Below are positions 33,814 to 38,926 of a stretch of 38,926 nt of DNA, piece after piece. Source of the stretch: Mucilaginibacter sp. GTDB taxonomy: Bacteria; Bacteroidota; Bacteroidia; Sphingobacteriales; Sphingobacteriaceae. The translations under genes were made by a program, and so were the position numbers. The stretch's first letter is position 1. The number at the start of each line of letters is the position of its first letter. Below the pieces are notes generated by a model that was given only the letters and a program-made list of their open reading frames with translations, was not told the DNA's origin and ran no database searches. Location: contig JAQBOV010000078.1 in the NCBI GenBank assembly GCA_028287895.1, forward strand, positions 1-38,926, in the 5' to 3' direction.

Positions 33814-34596
33814 TTACAAATCTCTGACAAACCGCTTCATTGCCGCACCCGGATCAGCGTTTCTCATAAAATTCTCGCCGATAAGAAACCCATTAAAACC
33901 AGCCTTTTTTAGTTGTTTGATCGTTTCAGGATCGCTTATGGCACTTTCCGATATCTTTAAAAATTCGGCAGGAATGTGTTCGGCTAATTGGTAAGAGGTT
34001 TCAACCGATACGGTAAAATCGGCCAGGTTGCGGTTGTTTACGCCGATGGCATCCAGGTTGAAGTTGATGCTGCGCTGCAGTTCCTCCAGGTTATGCACTT
34101 CCAACAATACATTTAATCCAAGACTTTTTGCAAATGAAGCCAGTTGCTGTATTTCGGCGGGGGTCAATATGGCAGCGATCAATAAAATGATATCTGCACC
34201 CAGTGATTTTGCCTCGATCACCTGGTACTCGTCGATCATAAAATCTTTACGCAAAATAGGAATCGAATTAACCCGGCGAGCCTGTGCAAGATCGGTTTTT
34301 CTACCCATAAAAAACTGCCTGTCGGTCAGCACCGAAAGTGCCGAAGCTCCTGCCGAAGCATAAGCAGTAGTCACCTCTTTTACAGATACCTGGTCGTTAA
34401 TAATTCCCTTTGAGGGCGATTTCCGTTTAAACTCAGCAATGATGCCGGTACGGTTTTCATCCAACAAAAAATCCCTGAACGGCAGCACATCCCTGTGAAA
34501 AAATTCCGACTCTTCCAGACTGGTATAGGACACGTGTTTTTTTGCCGTTTGTACTTCTGTTTTTTTATGCGCTACAATTTTATCAAGTATATTCAT
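33814..34596 (-). CDS. trpC: Indole-3-glycerol phosphate synthase
   Basis: The protein is 260 aa, starting MNILDKIVAHKKTEVQ. The (beta/alpha)8 fold markers are intact: IIAEFKRKSPSKG (catalytic lysine), LRKDFMIDEYQVIEAKSLGADIILLIAA, VLLEVHNLEEL, GVNNRNLADF, ISESAI and FLIGENFM. It closes carboxyphenylaminodeoxyribulose phosphate to indole-3-glycerol phosphate. It starts 33 bases after trpG, with no trpD between as in the usual Bacteroidota order E-G-D-C. It is monofunctional, with no TrpF fusion. Confidence 0.96.
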   Translation of the reverse strand: MNILDKIVAHKKTEVQTAKKHVSYTSLEESEFFHRDVLPFRDFLLDENRTGIIAEFKRKSPSKGIINDQVSVKEVTTAYASAGASALSVLTDRQFFMGRKTDLAQARRVNSIPILRKDFMIDEYQVIEAKSLGADIILLIAAILTPAEIQQLASFAKSLGLNVLLEVHNLEELQRSINFNLDAIGVNNRNLADFTVSVETSYQLAEHIPAEFLKISESAISDPETIKQLKKAGFNGFLIGENFMRNADPGAAMKRFVRDL

Positions 34597-34629
34597 AAAC
34601 CCCCTGACCCTTTTTGATTTGCAATAATA

Positions 34630-35253
34630 TCAAACTTTAACGAAATGGGTTGAGGATTTCTCAACTCCCCCTTCAGAAGGCCCGGGGGTTAACCAGTTCT
34701 GCATTATTTCCCTGCCATATTCGGTCAGTACCGATTCCGGATGGAACTGCACACCACGCACATCATACTGCTTATGCCTTAATGCCATGATGCTATTGTC
34801 CTTTTCATCAGTAGCGGTAATTGTCAGATCAGCCGGAAAACCCGTTTCAGCCACCACCCAGGAGTGATACCTTCCTACTTTAAAACTTTGCGGCAGGCCG
34901 GCAAATAATTTCTCCTGCGTATCGGTTACTTTTATCGGCGTGGCAATACCATGCATCGGGCGACTTAAATTATACAACCTGCCGCCGAATACTTCAGCAA
35001 TAGCCTGTTGTCCTAAACAAACCCCGAATATACTCTTTGTGGGTGCATATTTTTCTATCACCTGCAAAAGCAAACCTGCCTCTGAAGGAATGCCCGGCCC
35101 CGGCGAGAGGATGATATGACTAAAGGCATCTACATCATCCAGGTTAAATTTATCATTTCTCCATACCTGGCACTGCAAACCGATCTCATTTACCAAATGC
35201 ACCAGGTTATAGGTGAAAGAATCGTAATTGTCTATTATTAATATCTTGCTCAT
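34630..35253 (-). CDS. trpG: Anthranilate synthase glutamine amidotransferase subunit
   Basis: ATG 35253 gives 207 aa starting MSKILIIDNYDSFTYN; the frame is open 30 bases upstream without coding merit. The class I amidotransferase triad is present: the cysteine in FGVCLGQQAIAE, and H and E in VQFHPESVLTEYG. It supplies ammonia to TrpE. The C-terminus departs from the family after MQNW: the last about 20 residues (TPGPSEGGVEKSS...) are encoded by a CCCCCGGGCC-type palindromic repeat (34663-34690), which appears to have replaced or extended the native end. Confidence 0.95.
   Translation of the reverse strand: MSKILIIDNYDSFTYNLVHLVNEIGLQCQVWRNDKFNLDDVDAFSHIILSPGPGIPSEAGLLLQVIEKYAPTKSIFGVCLGQQAIAEVFGGRLYNLSRPMHGIATPIKVTDTQEKLFAGLPQSFKVGRYHSWVVAETGFPADLTITATDEKDNSIMALRHKQYDVRGVQFHPESVLTEYGREIMQNWLTPGPSEGGVEKSSTHFVKV
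34663..34690 (-). repeat. Palindromic intergenic-type repeat forming the trpG 3' end
   Basis: AACTCCCCCTTCAGAAGG followed by CCCGGGGGTT contains nested inverted arms (CTTC/GAAG inside CCCC/GGGG). I recall this cccccgaaggggg-type sequence as a frequent intergenic repeat in Sphingobacteriaceae. Here it is translated. Confidence 0.55.
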
Positions 35254-35294
35254 TTTACATTTATTTAACTCATCTCTGTTCACTGATCGCCACC

Positions 35295-36704
35295 CTATAA
35301 TTCCTCAGCCATTTCAATCGCTTTTCTTAAGGCTGCTATTTTGTTATCTACTTCCTTTAACTCGCTGAGCGGGTCGGAGTCGGCTACGATGCCTGCCCCT
35401 GCCTGGTAATGCAGCGTATTATTTTTGCTCAGGAACGACCGTATCATTATTGCATGATTAAAATCTCCGTTGAAGCCTAAGAAACCTATCGCACCGCTGT
35501 AAAAGCTGCGTTTGCTTTTTTCATTTTCATCGATAAGCTCCATCGCCCGGTATTTTGGGGCACCGCTGAGCGTACCGGCGGGAAAAGTGTCGGCAACAAT
35601 TTTGAATGAGGGCACACCGGGGCGAAGCTTACCGCTTACATGCGAGACCAGGTGGATCAGGTGCGAGTAATACTGCACCTCCTTGAAGGCTTTTACTTCA
35701 ACCTGCTCACAATGGCGGCTAAGATCGTTACGTGCAAGGTCGACCAGCATCACGTGTTCGGCTGATTCTTTAGGATCATTTTCCAGCTGACGGGCAATTT
35801 CGGCGTCTTTTATATCATCGCCGCTGCGTTTAAATGTTCCGGCTATGGGGAATATGCTGGCCACCCGATTCTTTATGGTGATCTGTGCCTCGGGCGATGA
35901 ACCGAATATCCTGAAATCGCCATAATCAAAATAAAATAAATAAGGCGATGGGTTGATCGAACGCAATGCGCGGTACACATTAAACTCATCCCCAAGAAAT
36001 TTCCTCGAAAATGGCCTTGAGGGAACAATCTGAAATACATCACCCCGAAAGATGTGCTGTTTCATTTTCTCTACCACAGCCATAAAATCCTCATTGGCGA
36101 GGCTCGATTGTTCTTCACCATTACTTTGAAAATGATATTCGGGGAAGTTTTTGTTCTTGATCAGGTATTCCATCTTCTCGATACTACCATCTTCCGACTG
36201 ATCATCTGTTTGGTTGCGGAAAATATACAGTTCGTTTTTAAAATGATCTATAGTGATAATGTAGCGGTAAATATGATACTGCATTACAGGTATCTTCCTG
36301 GTATCATCGCTGCTCTGCTTTAGTTTAATCGTTTCAAAATGTTCAACCGCTTCATGGGTGAAGTAGCCGAATAAACCGTTGGATATGATCTTGGTCGGAT
36401 TGTCCGTCACCTGGAAATCATCGAGAAATTTACTGATCTGTTCAACCAGCTCGAAAGTACCAGGCTCCTGGATTTCGGTGCTCCCATCGGGATAACTCTT
36501 TTTCAGTTGCCCGTCGATAAGCGTTAATCCGCCGATAGGTTCGCAGCAAACGTAGCTCATGCTGTTTTCACGGCTATGATAGTCGGAACTTTCCAACAGA
36601 AGCGAATTGGGGAAAACATCCCGTAAACGCAAGTAAATACTCACCGGCGTAGTGGTATCGGCCAATAGTTTTTTAGAAGTAGTTGTTATCTTGTATCGTT
36701 TCAT
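35295..36704 (-). CDS. trpE: Anthranilate synthase component I
   Basis: The protein is 469 aa. The N-terminal Trp feedback site LLES is present (SLLLESSDYHSRENSMSY). The chorismate-binding domain has FQIVPSRPFSRKF, SPYLFYFDYGDFRIFGSSPE, PIAGTFKRSGDD, LVDLARNDLSRHCE, VSGKLRPG, TFPAGTLSGAPKYRAMELID and AGAGIVADSDP. With TrpG it makes anthranilate from chorismate and glutamine. It is the first structural gene after a leader-peptide attenuator, so expression is controlled by tryptophan availability, with feedback inhibition as a second layer. The 41-base gap to trpG indicates one operon. Confidence 0.97.
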   Translation of the reverse strand: MKRYKITTTSKKLLADTTTPVSIYLRLRDVFPNSLLLESSDYHSRENSMSYVCCEPIGGLTLIDGQLKKSYPDGSTEIQEPGTFELVEQISKFLDDFQVTDNPTKIISNGLFGYFTHEAVEHFETIKLKQSSDDTRKIPVMQYHIYRYIITIDHFKNELYIFRNQTDDQSEDGSIEKMEYLIKNKNFPEYHFQSNGEEQSSLANEDFMAVVEKMKQHIFRGDVFQIVPSRPFSRKFLGDEFNVYRALRSINPSPYLFYFDYGDFRIFGSSPEAQITIKNRVASIFPIAGTFKRSGDDIKDAEIARQLENDPKESAEHVMLVDLARNDLSRHCEQVEVKAFKEVQYYSHLIHLVSHVSGKLRPGVPSFKIVADTFPAGTLSGAPKYRAMELIDENEKSKRSFYSGAIGFLGFNGDFNHAIMIRSFLSKNNTLHYQAGAGIVADSDPLSELKEVDNKIAALRKAIEMAEEL

Positions 36705-36733
36705 TTCTATTTTAAAAAAGCATTATAAATACA

Positions 36734-36761
36734 AAACCCGACGTTGGTTGGCGCCGGGTTT
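36734..36761 (-). terminator. trp attenuator terminator hairpin
   Basis: In the transcript AAACCCGGCG (from 36761 down to 36752) pairs with CGTCGGGTTT (36743 to 36734) over 10 bp with one G-U and an 8-base loop CCAACCAA, followed by TGTATTTAT. It lies 28 bases after the leader stop and 30 bases before the trpE start. The 5' arm (CCGG-C-GCCA) can alternatively pair with TGGC-AG-CCGG at leader codons 16-19, the expected antiterminator. Confidence 0.85.
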
Positions 36762-36789
36762 ATATTAGGTTTACAATTGATTAGTAATT

Positions 36790-36861
36790 TCATCTCAAGA
36801 GCATATCCGGCTGCCAGTTTTCATGGTGCCACCAGCTATTGTTCTTGTTGTTTTTAATCAT
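36790..36861 (-). CDS. trpL: trp operon leader peptide
   Basis: A 23-codon ORF starts at ATG 36861 and ends at TGA 36790-36792. It has three tryptophan codons: W10 and W11 in tandem (NNSWWHHE) and W16 (ENWQPD). A TTTG-N18-TAAATTTG promoter ends 9 bases before the ATG, so the mRNA is nearly leaderless. A ribosome stalled at W10-W11 would leave codons 16-19 free to pair with the terminator 5' arm and prevent termination; rapid translation would cover them. This is the classical attenuation layout read directly from sequence, with the alternative folding inferred by hand. Confidence 0.88.
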   Translation of the reverse strand: MIKNNKNNSWWHHENWQPDMLLR

Positions 36862-36869
36862 CGCGGTCA

Positions 36870-36899
36870 CAAATTTATAAAGAAAATTGAATTACCAAA
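36870..36899 (-). promoter_or_regulatory. trp operon promoter
   Basis: On the minus strand TTTG (36899-36896), an 18-base spacer and TAAATTTG (36877-36870) fit the Bacteroidota consensus fully. The predicted start lies about 36862-36866, just before the leader ATG. Confidence 0.75.
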
Positions 36900-37005
36900 T
36901 TTTTCATTAAAATAAATTGTTTTTTTTAGTGGCACTGAAGCTTTTATGAGCGATTTTGTCTTGTTTTTGGGGCAGCTCATAAGGGTTTTACAAAAAATTA
37001 TTATT

Positions 37006-37449
37006 TTAAGACATTCCGAGCAAGCTCCTATTACTCAACATAATAGTGGCAATAATGATCAGAAGTGCGGCCGTATAGTAAATAGCAATAGATTGATGTT
37101 TGCCTGCCGGCGTCATATTTTTTTTCGATTTGCCATGCCCGATAGTAACTAAAATAATGGCGATGATCATGGCCGTTAAATGCTCAACCGTCCAATAGCG
37201 GGTATCGGCTTGTTTCATGGTCTGACTGCCAAACTGTACCAACGGGCTCAAAAAGTACAATACCAATCCAATAAGTAATTGGGTATGCATTGAGATCAGC
37301 GCAAACAGGTTCAGTTTTCGGTTAGCCTCAGTGTAAGGTTGTTTGCCAAGCCAGCGCAGCCAGGCACTGGCAATAGCCAGAAGAACCAATAAAAATACGA
37401 CGTATCTGAATCCGGAATGAAGGTGCAGGAAAAAGCTGTATGCGTTCAT
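37006..37449 (-). CDS. Four-helix membrane protein, cytochrome-b-like
   Basis: The protein is 147 aa with about four membrane helices (10-30, 46-68, 90-106, 120-138). Histidines are placed near membrane faces: H9 and H11 (LHLHSGFRYV), H55 (SMHTQLLIG), H90 (VEHLTAMI) and H105 (IGHGKS), the pattern of a haem-b binding bundle. It resembles small Bacteroidota proteins annotated as cytochrome B-like. It could carry electrons from quinol, but haem binding is inferred from histidine placement only. There are no co-directional redox neighbours. Confidence 0.75.
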   Translation of the reverse strand: MNAYSFFLHLHSGFRYVVFLLVLLAIASAWLRWLGKQPYTEANRKLNLFALISMHTQLLIGLVLYFLSPLVQFGSQTMKQADTRYWTVEHLTAMIIAIILVTIGHGKSKKNMTPAGKHQSIAIYYTAALLIIIATIMLSNRSLLGMS

Positions 37450-37516
37450 AAGTTAAAAATTTCAACGAATATAATAAATACTTGCCGTTTCAATATTTTT
37501 TAAAAGCCCCCGGGCG

Positions 37517-38704
37517 CTACGGAAAACTAAACTTCCCCATTAGCACCGCTGGGTTATTGCCGATCTTAATGGGTTGGCCGGACAATGCCTCGTTACCCAG
37601 CAGGGCAAACAGGATGGCTTCCTTTGCATCGGGGTTGATGCCCAGGCTGCCGGTATCGGACAGGGTGGCATTGGGTAGTACCTGTTTTAGGTAGGTCATT
37701 ACAAAATAGTTCTTCGCCCCGCCACCGCTGGCAAAGATCCGGCAGCCGGCCGGAAGATTTGCCAGGATAAAATCAGCAATGGTTTTGGCAGTAAAGGCGC
37801 TTAGTGTGCAGATGATATCTTGGGCGCTGATATCTTGGGTAGCCGATTGCTGCCGGGCATCCTGTACATAGCTCAGATTGAATAATTCCGGCCCTGTAGT
37901 CTTTGGCGCTTTTTCTTTGAAAAAAGGATGATCAAGCAGTGCGTCCAATAATTCATCATTTACCAAACCCGATAAGGCAATCGCAGAATCCTTGTCATAG
38001 GGCTTATCAAAATATTCCCGGCAGGCAGCATCAATCAATGTATTGCCCGGGCCGATATCCGTGCATACCACTTTGTTACGGTCGCCATCGGCAGGCAGGT
38101 AAGTAAGATTTGCGATGCCGCCTATATTTAATAATATCCGGTCTTCTCCCTGCTTAGCGCCTAATAATACGTCACCGTATAGGGCTAACGGCGCACCCTC
38201 TCCGCCGGCAGCAAGGTGTTTCTGCCTGAAATCGCTGATGGTTAAAATACCGGTCTTAACAGCCAGATGGTCGCCATCCCCTATCTGCAGCGTAGCGTTG
38301 GGATAACCGGTCTGCTGATGCAGGCGTTTGGGCGCATGGTAAATGGTTTGGCCATGACTGGCGATAAAATCAATTCCGCCGGGATTAATATTCCATCCAG
38401 CAAGCGCTTCCAGTATCAATTGCGCATGAAAAGTGCCTATAGCAGCATTTAACAGCGTGACCTTTTCCAGATCAACCAATCTGCGGGAAAATACTTCGTG
38501 TACTTCCTGCCTGAAATGATCAGGGTAAGGACTGGTTGTAAACTCAAGCAGCTCAAATCGGGTATCCAATCCATTGCCCTTAAACCTGCACAAAGCAATA
38601 TCCAGCCCATCAAGCGATGTGCCGGACATCAGCCCAATACCCAATTTCTCACTCTTTTGGGCGATGCGGAACAGGTTTTCCAGGTTTTGGTTAAATACAG
38701 GCAT
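37517..38704 (-). CDS. anmK: Anhydro-N-acetylmuramic acid kinase
   Basis: The protein is 395 aa. The kinase begins with the signature GIGLMSGTSLDGLDIALCRF (22-41), followed by ASHGQTIYHAP, LQIGDGDHLAVKTGI, TISDFRQKHLAAGGEGAPL, LNIGGIANLTYLP, DIGPGNTLIDA and, near the C-terminus, FASGGGAKNYFVM. It opens 1,6-anhydro-MurNAc with ATP to MurNAc-6-phosphate during cell-wall recycling. It is divergent from nagB, another amino-sugar gene, and the 97-base region between them probably holds both promoters. Confidence 0.96.
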   Translation of the reverse strand: MPVFNQNLENLFRIAQKSEKLGIGLMSGTSLDGLDIALCRFKGNGLDTRFELLEFTTSPYPDHFRQEVHEVFSRRLVDLEKVTLLNAAIGTFHAQLILEALAGWNINPGGIDFIASHGQTIYHAPKRLHQQTGYPNATLQIGDGDHLAVKTGILTISDFRQKHLAAGGEGAPLALYGDVLLGAKQGEDRILLNIGGIANLTYLPADGDRNKVVCTDIGPGNTLIDAACREYFDKPYDKDSAIALSGLVNDELLDALLDHPFFKEKAPKTTGPELFNLSYVQDARQQSATQDISAQDIICTLSAFTAKTIADFILANLPAGCRIFASGGGAKNYFVMTYLKQVLPNATLSDTGSLGINPDAKEAILFALLGNEALSGQPIKIGNNPAVLMGKFSFP

Positions 38705-38733
38705 TGGCTATTAAAACTTAAAATGAATTTAGC

Positions 38734-38764
38734 TTTCTATAAGCAAACATATCTAATATATTTG
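38734..38764 (+). promoter_or_regulatory. Promoter of nagB
   Basis: TTTC (38734-38737), a 19-base spacer and TATATTTG (38757-38764) match the Bacteroidota promoter apart from the last -33 base. The leader to ATG 38802 would be about 30 bases. Confidence 0.55.
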
Positions 38765-38801
38765 TTTAAAACCCAGGTATACATCAATTTTAAACCTTCA
38801 C

Positions 38802-38926
38802 ATGGCCCGATTAAATTTATTGGAAGAGACCCGGTACGAAAAGCTGCCGGTCAGTGTTTTTGCAGATCAAAAAGAAGCCTCGCTTTCGGTAGCCAGGCGC
38901 ATAGCCGAGCTGATCCGTGCCAAACA
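38802..38926 (+). CDS. nagB: Glucosamine-6-phosphate deaminase-like protein, 5' part
   Basis: Only the first 41 codons are in the window. The start MARLNLLEETRYEKLPVSVF followed by ASLSVARRIAELIRAK matches the Bacteroidota long NagB form (about 640 aa, with a C-terminal PIG-L-like domain) as I recall it. The deaminase converts glucosamine-6-phosphate to fructose-6-phosphate and ammonia. The catalytic residues lie beyond the window, so the assignment rests on the N-terminal pattern and on the divergent anmK neighbour. Confidence 0.8.
   Translation, partial: MARLNLLEETRYEKLPVSVFADQKEASLSVARRIAELIRAK

Noticed and set aside
1..38926. CRISPR array or rRNA operon
   Set aside because: No regularly spaced direct repeats and no rRNA sequence were seen anywhere in the window.

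Overview
The window reads as a chromosomal segment of a Bacteroidota bacterium, most likely family Sphingobacteriaceae (Mucilaginibacter/Pedobacter type). The grounds are futalosine-pathway menaquinone genes (mqnB, mqnD), a Bacteroidota-type long nagB start, promoters of the TTTG-N18-21-TAnnTTTG type rather than sigma70 -35/-10 boxes, few Shine-Dalgarno sequences, and short degenerate intergenic repeats of a kind common in that family. Genus is an inference; there is no rRNA in the window.

Left part (1-4.3 kb) is accessory. A gene-poor, apparently decayed stretch (1-677) is followed by a two-gene winged-helix/nucleotidyltransferase pair resembling a toxin-antitoxin module, then a MarR regulator and an NADP-dependent oxidoreductase that share CCATGG-centred palindromes, then a divergent ECF-like sigma factor with no anti-sigma partner.

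The middle part (4.4-12.7 kb) looks like a mobile-element remnant. It holds topoisomerase III, a UPF1/IGHMBP2-type SF1 helicase, a PPP-type phosphoesterase with a small upstream ORF, an uncharacterised coiled-coil protein, and a compact overlapping mobilisation operon (MobC-like accessory protein, MOBP-type relaxase with an HxHxH motif, membrane/coiled-coil protein). No integrase and no type IV secretion genes are visible. The right edge carries strong terminators and a tRNA-like element that keeps paired acceptor and T arms but has lost the D arm.

From 12.8 kb the content becomes mostly chromosomal. A reverse-strand group (small secreted basic protein, outer-membrane beta-barrel, OmpR-type regulator, histidine kinase) is followed by an ApbE flavinyltransferase, prfA, an lpxH-type phosphatase, a DUF1835 protein, a GHL10-type secreted glycoside hydrolase with a FN3-like domain, a membrane coiled-coil protein, a very large NtrY-like kinase, fabD, folE-queD (sharing dihydroneopterin triphosphate), mqnB-mqnD, hflX, a RecD-like ATPase, trpE-trpG-trpC, a small multi-haem-like membrane protein, anmK and the start of nagB. 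anmK and nagB both belong to amino-sugar/cell-wall recycling and are divergent.

The best-supported regulatory discovery is a complete tryptophan attenuator upstream of trpE: a consensus promoter, a 23-residue leader peptide with Trp codons at positions 10, 11 and 16, and a rho-independent terminator. trpD is missing from between trpG and trpC. Repeat-like insertions kept in frame are visible in mqnB, mqnD and the 3' end of trpG.
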